Below are positions 1-7,137 of a stretch of 36,982 nt of DNA, in pieces (the first letter of the stretch is position 1; every line of letters starts with the position of its first letter). The position numbers and the translations under genes are program-made. This stretch comes from CAYRDK01 sp043819345 (lineage in GTDB: Bacteria; Omnitrophota; Gorgyraeia; Velamenicoccales; Velamenicoccaceae): contig JBDREX010000033.1 in the NCBI GenBank assembly GCA_043819345.1, positions 1 to 36,982 of the forward strand. Direction: 5' to 3'. The notes under the pieces were generated by a model. The model saw only the letters and a list, made by a program, of their open reading frames with translations, ran no database searches and was not told the DNA's origin.

Positions 1-502
1 GCATTTGGAAACCAAAGGCGAGGCCAATGGTCGGAACATTTTTTGGCAGCTGACTTAAAAACCGGTCATAATACCCCATTCCGCGCCCTAAGCGATTACC
101 GGCCTCATCAAAAGCTAAGCCGGGCACAATAACAAGATCCAAGCGCTCTGCGGTAATAGGCCTAATATGCTCATCTTTTGGGTGACGCACCCCATATGGC
201 CCTATTTTAAGTTCACTATCCAACTCCTCCACAAGGGAAGGAATAATCTTTTTATGTTCTTTTTGGATCACCGGCACGGCAACCCTTTTTCCCTGCTTCA
301 TAGAATCCTTGATCATCCTCAATGTATCAACTTCTCCGTCAAACGACAAATAAAACAAAATTGTTTTTGCTTTGACAAAATCTTTTAACGCAAATAGCTT
401 CTCACTAATCTCAAAGCTTTTCCTAAGCCTTTGGTCCTCCTTATGGCTTCTGAGCTTTTTAATTAACGCCTCTCTTATTTTCTTCTTTTTTTCCTGTATC
501 AT
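1..502 (-). CDS. fau: 5-formyltetrahydrofolate cyclo-ligase (3' end cut by window)
   Basis: This enzyme family converts 5-formyl-THF to 5,10-methenyl-THF using ATP, in cytoplasmic one-carbon metabolism. Reading the minus strand from the ATG at 502, the protein starts MIQEKKKKIREALIKKL. It contains LVIVPGLAFDEAGNRLG followed by GRGMGYYDRFL, the C-terminal family signature. The stop lies outside the window, so about 167 codons are visible of a usual 180-200. No canonical start lies further upstream in frame near a Shine-Dalgarno, and the ribosome site here is weak. It is downstream of iscU and metV, and metV is also a folate-pathway gene. In E. coli the same family (fau/ygfA) is cotranscribed with 6S RNA; here a 6S RNA lies 2.8 kb upstream. 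Family assignment is secure. Confidence 0.93.
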   Translation of the reverse strand, partial: MIQEKKKKIREALIKKLRSHKEDQRLRKSFEISEKLFALKDFVKAKTILFYLSFDGEVDTLRMIKDSMKQGKRVAVPVIQKEHKKIIPSLVEELDSELKIGPYGVRHPKDEHIRPITAERLDLVIVPGLAFDEAGNRLGRGMGYYDRFLSQLPKNVPTIGLAFGFQM

Positions 503-518
503 TGAACACCATTAACTC

Positions 519-543
519 GTCCGTCCTATTTTAATCGACGGAC
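519..543 (-). other. Small hairpin between iscU and the cyclo-ligase gene
   Basis: GTCCGTC at 519-525 and GACGGAC at 537-543 form a 7-bp stem with an 11-nt loop in the iscU-cyclo-ligase spacer. No U-run follows on the minus strand, so a Rho-independent terminator is not supported. It may be an RNA processing or stability element. Confidence 0.35.
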
Positions 544-573
544 ACCTACACAAAAAATCTGATTGCCAAAAAA

Positions 574-960
574 CTAAGCTGGTTTATGTTTTTTGTGATA
601 ATCATCAATAGCGGCTCTCAAGGCCTCTTCAGCCAAAACAGAACAATGCATCTTTATTTTTGGTAAACCACCTAACGCCTCTGCAACGGCCTTATTGGAG
701 ATCTGCAAAGCCTCTTCAACGGTTTTCCCCTTCACTAAATCCGTTACCATGCTGCTTGTGGCAATAGCCGCCCCACAACCAAAAGTCTTAAATTTTGCGT
801 CAACAATCTTTCCCTCCTCTACTTTTATATAGAGTCTCATGATATCTCCGCAAACAGGATTGCCCACATTCCCAACTCCATCAGCATCAACAATCTCTCC
901 CACGTTGTGCGGATTCAAAAAATGTTCCATTACTTTTTCGCCATATTGTACATTTTCCAT
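574..960 (-). CDS. iscU: IscU/NifU-type Fe-S cluster scaffold protein
   Basis: This 128-residue cytoplasmic scaffold assembles Fe-S clusters from cysteine-desulfurase sulfur and passes them to apoproteins. The three cluster-ligand cysteines are visible: C37 in GNPVCGD, C62 in FGCGAA and C106 in KMHCSV, with the adjacent H105. The length matches single-domain IscU; there is no C-terminal NifU domain. No cysteine desulfurase (iscS/nifS) lies next to it, which is unusual, so it must be encoded elsewhere. A good sigma70-like promoter overlapped by a perfect 10-bp inverted repeat lies just upstream (1007-1047), suggesting repressor control. The start is the ATG at 960, with GGAG about 14 nt upstream. 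IscU versus SufU-like naming is not settled by sequence alone. Confidence 0.93.
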   Translation of the reverse strand: MENVQYGEKVMEHFLNPHNVGEIVDADGVGNVGNPVCGDIMRLYIKVEEGKIVDAKFKTFGCGAAIATSSMVTDLVKGKTVEEALQISNKAVAEALGGLPKIKMHCSVLAEEALRAAIDDYHKKHKPA

Positions 961-1006
961 ATCTACTCGCTATTCTCCTACCCTATCCACCTAATCAAAC
1001 GGCACG

Positions 1007-1047
1007 ATCTATGCTATAAAATTAGCATAGATACATAACTCTGTCAA
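1007..1047 (-). promoter_or_regulatory. iscU promoter overlapped by a perfect palindromic operator
   Basis: On the minus strand TTGACA (1042-1047) is followed by a 17-bp spacer and TAATTT (1019-1024). A perfect inverted repeat covers the -10 box: ATCTATGCTA at 1007-1016 and TAGCATAGAT at 1023-1032, with 6 nt between. This placement is typical of a repressor operator. Rrf2/IscR-type regulators bind dyads of similar size at isc promoters, but the bases do not match the E. coli IscR consensus, so the regulator is unknown. Confidence 0.7.
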
Positions 1048-1080
1048 TCCCAAGAACTTAACTCCCGGGTTTTTCTCGAA

Positions 1081-1728
1081 TCACAGCCTAACTTGTCTCG
1101 GTTTGGCAGCCTTGCTATGATCTTTTGCCGGCTGGCTTACACGCAATAGATCGACTTGCCCCTTTTCAACCAATCTATTATAGATTAAAATCCAAGCGCA
1201 ATCCCTGTCCTTATCCACTTCACATTTACCTTTATTCTGGCCTCCGCAAGGGCCGTTCAAAAGCCCTTTGGCACAGCGCGTCACAGGACAAATCCCTTGC
1301 GTTAATTCCAAAACACACTCGCCGCACGTACTGCACACTTCTTTAAACACTCCTTTATCATCCACCAAAGCGGCAAATAAGCTGTCACATCCTGGATAAT
1401 ACTCTATGTTATAGCGGTCGCTCTCTTTAGCGCATTGCACACCAGAACCACACGCTAAAACCAAACAACAATCAGATTCTGTCAAAGCCTTTCTATGCTT
1501 AGCCAAGGCTGATTTTAACTTTGCCGTTACACAGGTAGTTTCAGGGACAACATATCCGGTCACTTGTTTGCCCCGGGCACTCAAAAAATCAGCCATCTTC
1601 TTAACTTCTTCTTCGCCGCCTGTTTTGCAAGCCGTAGCACAATCACCGCATCCGACGATAAAAACCTTTTGTTTGGATTCTAATATCTTTAAAATAGCTT
1701 CCAAGCTTTTTTGTTTTGTTATAATCAT
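1081..1728 (-). CDS. metV: MetV-like methylenetetrahydrofolate reductase C-terminal zinc-binding protein
   Basis: This 215-residue protein is rich in cysteine: VGCGDCATACKTGG near residue 25, CCLVLACGSG near 85, CSTCGECVLELTQGICPVTRC, and a final GPCGGQNKGKCEVDKDRDC block. This matches the MTHFR C-terminal zinc-binding family known as MetV in acetogens. There it partners MetF, which reduces methylene-THF to methyl-THF in the methyl branch of the Wood-Ljungdahl pathway. metF is normally adjacent but is absent here. The nearby cyclo-ligase gene supports a folate one-carbon context. The start is the ATG at 1728 with a G-rich GGGGCGATC just upstream. The family call is strong; participation in acetogenesis is only inferred. 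Confidence 0.85.
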   Translation of the reverse strand: MIITKQKSLEAILKILESKQKVFIVGCGDCATACKTGGEEEVKKMADFLSARGKQVTGYVVPETTCVTAKLKSALAKHRKALTESDCCLVLACGSGVQCAKESDRYNIEYYPGCDSLFAALVDDKGVFKEVCSTCGECVLELTQGICPVTRCAKGLLNGPCGGQNKGKCEVDKDRDCAWILIYNRLVEKGQVDLLRVSQPAKDHSKAAKPRQVRL

Positions 1729-1797
1729 AGCGATCGCCCCTGTTTTTCAGCCCCGTCCATGTGTAATGATTTTTTCTTCCAACAAAAACCCATCAAA

Positions 1798-3165
1798 TTA
1801 TAATTTATTTTGAGCATCTAAGCGCTCTTTTATTTTTTTCTCGTAACCACTTGACTGGGGTTCATAAAAACGCTGCTTTTCTTGCATGTATTCCTGCTTT
1901 CCAGCAGGACCTTTAAAGTCATGAGGATACTTATAGCCCTTTCCTCTTTCCAGTCTTTGAGCCCCCTTATAATGACTGTCTTTTAAATGAAGCGGAACAT
2001 CCTGGAGACAGCCATTTCTGACACTTTCCATCGCTTTTTCAATTCCTAAATAAACCGCGTTAGACTTTGGCGCACAGGCAATATAAACCGCTGCCTGCGC
2101 TAACGGAATCCTTGCTTCGGGAAGCCCTAAAAACTCTAATGCACCCAAAGCAGCCTGAGCCAATACAAGCGCCTGAGGATCGGCATTGCCAACATCTTCA
2201 GCCGCACAAACAAGAATCCGACGGGCAATAAACCTGGGGTCCTCCCCAGCGCTGAGCATTTTTGCCATCCAATACAACGTCGCATCGGGGTCCGAACCCC
2301 GCATGGATTTTATAAAAACCGAGGCTGTATCATAATGCCCATCGCCATCCTTATCGTAAACCACAGCTGTTTTTTGAATAGAAGCCTGCGCGTCTTCAAG
2401 CGTAAAACGTATAGGAAAAACTTCAGCTTGTCCAGCAATAGCAACTTCTAAAGCATTGAGCGCGCGGCGTGCATCACCTGAACTAGCCTGAGCCAAAAAC
2501 CTAAGCGCCTCTGGTTCTGCATCTATAAGCACATCACCAAAGCCCCGCTCAACATCTTTAATGGCCCTCTCCAAAACCTCAACAATGTCGCTAACTTCAA
2601 GAGGGCGGAATTCGAAAATCAATGACCGAGATAACAGCGCTGGCGTCAAAGCAAAACAAGGATTATATATGGTCGCGCCAATTAATGTTAAATTCCCGTT
2701 TTCGATATCCGGCATCAAAACATCCTGCTGCGCCCTGCTAAAACGATGAATCTCATCAACAAACAAAATCGTCTTTTGCCCAGATGACTTACGTCTCAAA
2801 ACAGCCCGCTGCATAACACGGCGAAGCTCAGCTACGTTTGAAGCAACGGCATTAACCTGTTCAAAGCACGAATGCGTCATTGAACTGACACAATGCGCTA
2901 ACGTTGTCTTCCCTGTTCCAGGCGGCCCAAAGACAATCAAACTAACAAGACGGTCCGCTTCAAGTGTGCGGCGTAAAAGAGACCCCTTGCTAAGAATATG
3001 CCGCTGGCCAACAAACTCATTAAAATGCCTTGGCCGCATACGATTCGCTAATGGCTCCGGGATTCCCAAATGAGGATTTTGACGGGTTTTGTTCTCTGAG
3101 GCGAAAAAATCTGCTGTTTGCCTAACGTCTGAATTCTCCACAACAATAAGCTCTCTTTTATGCAT
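1798..3165 (-). CDS. rarA: Replication-associated recombination protein A (RarA/MgsA AAA+ ATPase)
   Basis: This is a clamp-loader-like AAA+ ATPase acting at stalled forks, related to RarA/Mgs1/WRNIP1. From the ATG at 3165 it has 455 residues. ANRMRPRHFNEFVGQ precedes the Walker A GPPGTGKT (residues 80-87). Walker B is ILFVDEIHRF (DEIH 137-140), then IGATIYNPCF around sensor 1. The C-terminal tetramerisation region includes SHYKGAQRLERGKGYKYPHD, a RarA hallmark. A GTG at 3186 would add seven residues and has GGAA upstream, so the start is uncertain. It lies immediately downstream of the 6S RNA. Confidence 0.93.
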   Translation of the reverse strand: MHKRELIVVENSDVRQTADFFASENKTRQNPHLGIPEPLANRMRPRHFNEFVGQRHILSKGSLLRRTLEADRLVSLIVFGPPGTGKTTLAHCVSSMTHSCFEQVNAVASNVAELRRVMQRAVLRRKSSGQKTILFVDEIHRFSRAQQDVLMPDIENGNLTLIGATIYNPCFALTPALLSRSLIFEFRPLEVSDIVEVLERAIKDVERGFGDVLIDAEPEALRFLAQASSGDARRALNALEVAIAGQAEVFPIRFTLEDAQASIQKTAVVYDKDGDGHYDTASVFIKSMRGSDPDATLYWMAKMLSAGEDPRFIARRILVCAAEDVGNADPQALVLAQAALGALEFLGLPEARIPLAQAAVYIACAPKSNAVYLGIEKAMESVRNGCLQDVPLHLKDSHYKGAQRLERGKGYKYPHDFKGPAGKQEYMQEKQRFYEPQSSGYEKKIKERLDAQNKL

Positions 3166-3297
3166 AACAGCCAAAAAAATGTTCACAAAACATGAACAAT
3201 TCCAACCGCTTTACATTGCATCCCAACATTTGCCCGCACAATTCTCAGGCAAATGACAAAATTTTATACCTTCTCGCGCGCATTCCATAAAACACAT

Positions 3298-3467
3298 AAA
3301 AAATCCCCGCGTTTGCCGTCAGCAAGGTGTTTTTGAACCCCGATCTAATAGATGGGCTTCCTCTCAAGCTGCCCTCAGGCAAGCTGAATACAGAGGCCCT
3401 TGTGATTGGTGTTGATTCAACAATCATCGATCACCGACGAACATCGCAGGGATTTCATATTTCCAAC
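3298..3467 (-). ncRNA. ssrS: 6S RNA (RNA polymerase-binding regulator)
   Basis: The 360-nt gap between pheT and rarA encodes a 6S-like RNA on the minus strand. AAATCCCTGCG (3445-3455) pairs over 11 bp with CGCGGGGATTT (3301-3311), forming the closing stem, and a U-run follows at the 3' end. The 5' part reads ATCCCTGCGATGTTCG, close to E. coli 6S (TCTCTGAGATGTTCGC). GTCGG near 3434 can pair with CTGAC near 3319 to extend the closing stem, leaving a central bubble and an apical hairpin around 3370-3390. The expected start is the G at 3467, seven nt after a TATACT box, giving about 170 nt. 6S RNA mimics an open promoter and sequesters the housekeeping RNA polymerase holoenzyme in stationary phase. 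Synteny with rarA and the cyclo-ligase gene fits. Confidence 0.82.
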
Positions 3468-3473
3468 GAGAAA

Positions 3474-3502
3474 AGTATAACACAATAAGAAACCAAAAAC
3501 AA
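3474..3502 (-). promoter_or_regulatory. Promoter of the 6S RNA
   Basis: On the minus strand TTGTTT (3497-3502), a 17-bp spacer and TATACT (3474-3479) form a sigma70-type promoter. It would start transcription at about 3467, matching the expected 5' end of the 6S RNA. Confidence 0.6.
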
Positions 3503-3549
3503 GGCACGTAATCTGAAGCCCTTGCAACTCTCAGCGATCAAAACAAGAA

Positions 3550-5613
3550 TCAACGCAACGTAATTGAAAAATCCTGTTTCAGGCGCTCAACAATCTGTGT
3601 GTGTACAGGATTAATTTCAGCATCTGTTAAAGTCTTCTCAAAACAACGATACTCAACCGAAATTGTCAACCCGCGTCCTCCAGCTGGTATTTCTTTGCCC
3701 TGGTATATTTCTACCATAACAACATCATAGACATAACCGCGCCCGCTAGAACGAATCAGCTGTGCTATCTGCTCAAAACTAACCTCATCCCCCGGAACAA
3801 TCAAACTCAAATCCCTGATGATAGACGGCATGATTGTAAAAGGTTTAAAAACTTTTTTTATCTTTGCTAAAACAGCCAGGGCTTCAATATCAAGCTCTCC
3901 GGCAAAAACATCATCTTTTATCTTTATCTCCCAAGCTTTTTTTACGTAACGGGCGACCTTGCCAAAACAAGCGATAACCTTGCCTTGCGCTTTCATTTGA
4001 AAACTCATTCCGTTTTCAAAAATCATCATGTCATTATTCGGCTCAATAGCAATGCCCTCAAGACAAAATTCAGACGCTATCGTTTCAAGCGCGCCTTTAA
4101 GATCAAACAAGCTATAGGCCGCGGACTCTGCCCTCCAACTTTTACGCCGTGCGCCCGACAACACAAGGCCTAATGATAAACACTCTTTGTTTCCGCAAAA
4201 AACTCTAGCTGCTTCAAAAATCTCTAAATTTTTATTGCCATAATTCACATTGTAAGCGGCACACTTTAACAACCCGGGGAAAAGAGTCGTTCGTAAGATG
4301 GAATTGTCCTGTGATAGAGCGTTCTTGAGCGACAACGTATCCTCTGCAACTTTTACCGCGCTTTTCCTATAATCATCCTGCCCTAATAGGCCATATGTCA
4401 CAACTTCTTTAAACCCCATCTGCATCATCACTTGCTCAAGATGCTTTTTTACACATAATTCTTTAGGAACAGGCACAAAACAAGGCTCAATCGGCAACTG
4501 TGTGGTTGGAATCCGGTCGTATCCATATACCCGCGCAATCTCCTCGGCAATATCTTCAGAAATCGCCACATCCCGACGAAAAGAAGGAACGCCAACCTCA
4601 AAGATATCCTTGCTTTTAGCCTTCATGCTAAACCCCAAATCCTTTAAGATGCGGCTGGATTCTTTAGCCGATACATTGATGCCTAAAATATCCATAGCTT
4701 TTTTTAAAGAAAATTTTACGCGTTTTACGCCTGTGCCCGATTTTTTTGCCAAAGACAATCCCTTGGTTTTCACAGCAGGCGCTTCGCCTTTGCATATCTG
4801 AACCGTCATATTACAAGCACGCAACAATGCCGCGTACACATCCTGCCTATCTGCACCCCGCTCAAAACGATATGACGAATCAGAAGCGACCCCCAATAAC
4901 CGGCTTCCCGCACGTACACAACAAGGGTCAAAATAAGCACTCTCAATAAGAACATTCGTTGTCTCGGCCGTTACCTGAGAATCACGCCCGCCCATAATGC
5001 CCGCAACCGCAAGAGGAGTTTTAAGATCAGCGATCACTAAAACATCCGGGCACAATTTTTTACACGAACCATCTAAAAGATCAATCTGTTCATCCGGCTT
5101 AGCCCGACGAATAATGATGTTTGAACCTTTAATCTTATCAAAATCAAATGCGTGTAAAGGCTGTCCGTATTCAAGCATTAGATAGTTCGTGATATCAACA
5201 ACATTGTTGACCGGCCTCAATCCCACACTTTCAAGCCGGCGTTTTAACCAATCCGGAGAATTGCCAACTAACACATTTTTCAAAAGGCCAGCGCCATAAA
5301 AAGAGCATCCTTTTTTATCTTCGATCATGACATCAAACAAGCCTTTAGCATTTCCCGGAATGTATTTTTCAGGCTTTTCAAAAAAACGCGGTTTAAATTT
5401 AGCCCCCGTAACAGCCGCAACTTCGCGCACAATTCCGCGCACACTTAACCAATCAGGCCTATTGGAAGTAACCTCAATATCATAAACCCAATCATCTCTA
5501 AAAGCCTCTAGAGCCGCCACACTTAAACCAGCCATGGAAAGCCGATCTGCTAAAACCTGCGGCGTCGTTTTAATATGCAAATACTCTTTTATCCAGGAAT
5601 ACGTAATTTTCAT
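3550..5613 (-). CDS. pheT: Phenylalanyl-tRNA synthetase beta subunit lacking the EMAP/tRBD insert
   Basis: PheT (687 aa) forms an alpha2-beta2 enzyme with PheS that charges tRNA-Phe; the beta subunit carries editing and anticodon-binding domains. The N terminus MKITYSWIKEYLHIK runs to MAGLSVAALEAF and then directly to YDIEVTSNRPDWLSVRGIVRE. In E. coli PheT (795 aa) about 110 residues of OB-fold tRNA-binding domain sit at that junction, so this domain is missing. The B3/B4 editing region, the B5 domain (from about residue 300) and the core are present. The C-terminal FDX-ACB anticodon domain (IMPSIIRDLSLIVP) also remains. It lies 33 nt after pheS in one operon. The start is the ATG at 5613. 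Confidence 0.95.
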   Translation of the reverse strand: MKITYSWIKEYLHIKTTPQVLADRLSMAGLSVAALEAFRDDWVYDIEVTSNRPDWLSVRGIVREVAAVTGAKFKPRFFEKPEKYIPGNAKGLFDVMIEDKKGCSFYGAGLLKNVLVGNSPDWLKRRLESVGLRPVNNVVDITNYLMLEYGQPLHAFDFDKIKGSNIIIRRAKPDEQIDLLDGSCKKLCPDVLVIADLKTPLAVAGIMGGRDSQVTAETTNVLIESAYFDPCCVRAGSRLLGVASDSSYRFERGADRQDVYAALLRACNMTVQICKGEAPAVKTKGLSLAKKSGTGVKRVKFSLKKAMDILGINVSAKESSRILKDLGFSMKAKSKDIFEVGVPSFRRDVAISEDIAEEIARVYGYDRIPTTQLPIEPCFVPVPKELCVKKHLEQVMMQMGFKEVVTYGLLGQDDYRKSAVKVAEDTLSLKNALSQDNSILRTTLFPGLLKCAAYNVNYGNKNLEIFEAARVFCGNKECLSLGLVLSGARRKSWRAESAAYSLFDLKGALETIASEFCLEGIAIEPNNDMMIFENGMSFQMKAQGKVIACFGKVARYVKKAWEIKIKDDVFAGELDIEALAVLAKIKKVFKPFTIMPSIIRDLSLIVPGDEVSFEQIAQLIRSSGRGYVYDVVMVEIYQGKEIPAGGRGLTISVEYRCFEKTLTDAEINPVHTQIVERLKQDFSITLR

Positions 5614-5645
5614 ATTAACATTACCTATAGTAAAGTAGCCCTTCT

Positions 5646-6683
5646 TTAAAACTGTTCTAAAAATCTTATGTCGTTTTCAAAAAACATCCGGATATCATTA
5701 ATCCCAAATTTGAGCATGGCAATACGTTCAACACCCATGCCAAAAGCAAAGCCCCGCCAACGATTAACATCGTAACCGACGGATTTAAACACATGCGGAT
5801 GAATCATTCCGCAGCCCAAAATCTCAAGCCAGCCGCTTTTCTTACACACCGAACAACCTTTTCCGTCGCAAATAATACACGACACATCAACCTCAGCCGA
5901 TGGCTCTGTAAAAGGAAAAAAGCTCGGACGAAACCGTGTTTTTGTTTTTGTGCCAAACATCTGGCGCGCAAACACAGCCAAGATTCCTTTTAGATCGCTA
6001 AAACGCACATTTTCGCTAACCGCGAACCCTTCAACCTGATGAAACATAAACGAATGCGACGCATCAACCGCATCTGGCCTATAAACTCGTCCCGGCACAA
6101 TCACCGCCAAAGGCGGCTTATGCGCCTTCATCGCCCGTATCTGAGCAGGAGACGTGTGGCTGCGCAACAACAACTTTTCTTTAAATGCGGCTTCAAGATA
6201 AAATGTGTCAAATGCGTCCCTGGAAGGATGATCCAAGGGTATATTTAAAGCCTGGAAATTATTATACTCCGTTTCAATCTCAGGCCCGTCAAATACCTGA
6301 AACCCGAGATTTTTAAAAATTTCACAAATCTCATTCTGAACCTGAATAATGGGATGACGCCTGCCCAGCACAACCTGTTTTCCAGGCAATGTCGCATCCA
6401 TAAAGCTTGATTCTTTATTACTCCAACATCCGGTTGAATGCAATTCCCTTTGTCTCTCTGCATCTAAAAAACACTCCAATATCTCTGCTTTGAGGGCGTT
6501 TACCTGCGCTCCATAAACCTTACGTTCTTGTTGAGGCAACGTCGGTATTTTGCTCATAAGCTCCTGCAAAACACCCTTGCGCCCTAAATACCTGATCCGC
6601 AGATTTTCAAATGCCTGCTGATCAGAACAAGCTATCAGCTCTTTCTGAAATGTTTCAACAATATGTGTGCGGTCAAAAGACAT
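5646..6683 (-). CDS. pheS: Phenylalanyl-tRNA synthetase alpha subunit
   Basis: PheS (345 aa) is the catalytic class II subunit. Visible signatures are RSHTSPAQIRAM (motif 2 region), MFHQVEGFAV, FRPSFFPFTEPSAEVDV and FAFGMGVERIAMLKFG (motif 3). An N-terminal coiled-coil region (about residues 1-85) binds tRNA-Phe. Between the PSAEVDV motif and WLEILGCGM is an inserted CIICDGKGCSVC segment, a probable zinc-binding knuckle found in many bacterial PheS proteins but absent from E. coli. The start codon lies inside the 3' end of the upstream OB-fold gene (49-nt overlap), which suggests translational coupling. Confidence 0.96.
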   Translation of the reverse strand: MSFDRTHIVETFQKELIACSDQQAFENLRIRYLGRKGVLQELMSKIPTLPQQERKVYGAQVNALKAEILECFLDAERQRELHSTGCWSNKESSFMDATLPGKQVVLGRRHPIIQVQNEICEIFKNLGFQVFDGPEIETEYNNFQALNIPLDHPSRDAFDTFYLEAAFKEKLLLRSHTSPAQIRAMKAHKPPLAVIVPGRVYRPDAVDASHSFMFHQVEGFAVSENVRFSDLKGILAVFARQMFGTKTKTRFRPSFFPFTEPSAEVDVSCIICDGKGCSVCKKSGWLEILGCGMIHPHVFKSVGYDVNRWRGFAFGMGVERIAMLKFGINDIRMFFENDIRFLEQF

Positions 6684-7135
6684 ATTAAAACTCCCAATAA
6701 ACCCAACAAAGCGATAATTTTATATTGTTCTATAGGATGCGTAACAGCGGTTCCCAGCTCAATAACCGTTAATTCCTGCGCATGTATATCCAGAGCGCCT
6801 CCATGCTCAGCGCAACTACGATGAAAAATACCCTTAACCTTAACAATATCGCCACGATGCGTATAACTTCCGGCGACAGCAACAGAAGGAGATAAATCAC
6901 GACTAGCCCAAATACCAATCACATTCTTTTCATCACTTAAATTCAACCAGACAAAGGAACCGCGCTTTAAAACAGCCCCTATCAGCTCTCCGACGTAAAC
7001 CACCTCTTTGCCGTCATATTCTAAAGCACAGTTAATAAGCTCTTGAGAAGAAACCTCCTGGGCACACACTACGCGCGGGCAAAACAATGCTAAAAAAGCC
7101 AAAAATAACGCGCTTAAAATAATCTTGCTTCGCAT
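6635..7135 (-). CDS. Membrane-anchored OB-fold-like protein of unknown function
   Basis: I do not recognise a named family. From the ATG at 7135 the protein has 166 residues. An N-terminal signal or anchor (MRSKIILSALFLAFLALFC) is followed by a soluble domain with an OB-fold-like beta pattern: KEVVYVGELIGAV, GSFVWLNLSDEKN, GDIVKVKGIFH, then a CAEHGG segment. A C-terminal hydrophobic helix (YKIIALLGLLGVLICLLTA) ends in a short basic tail. It therefore probably faces the periplasm, held by one or two membrane segments. The start follows trkH by 2 nt with a strong AGGGGG ribosome site inside the trkH end. Its 3' end overlaps pheS by 49 nt. Context suggests a link to potassium uptake, but that is inference. 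Confidence 0.75.
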   Translation of the reverse strand: MRSKIILSALFLAFLALFCPRVVCAQEVSSQELINCALEYDGKEVVYVGELIGAVLKRGSFVWLNLSDEKNVIGIWASRDLSPSVAVAGSYTHRGDIVKVKGIFHRSCAEHGGALDIHAQELTVIELGTAVTHPIEQYKIIALLGLLGVLICLLTAHILLKHFRKS

Positions 7136-7137
7136 AA

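Noticed and set aside
3245..3427. 60-codon minus-strand ORF downstream of pheT
   Set aside because: It lies on the 6S RNA, has no family resemblance and the RNA structure explains the sequence better.
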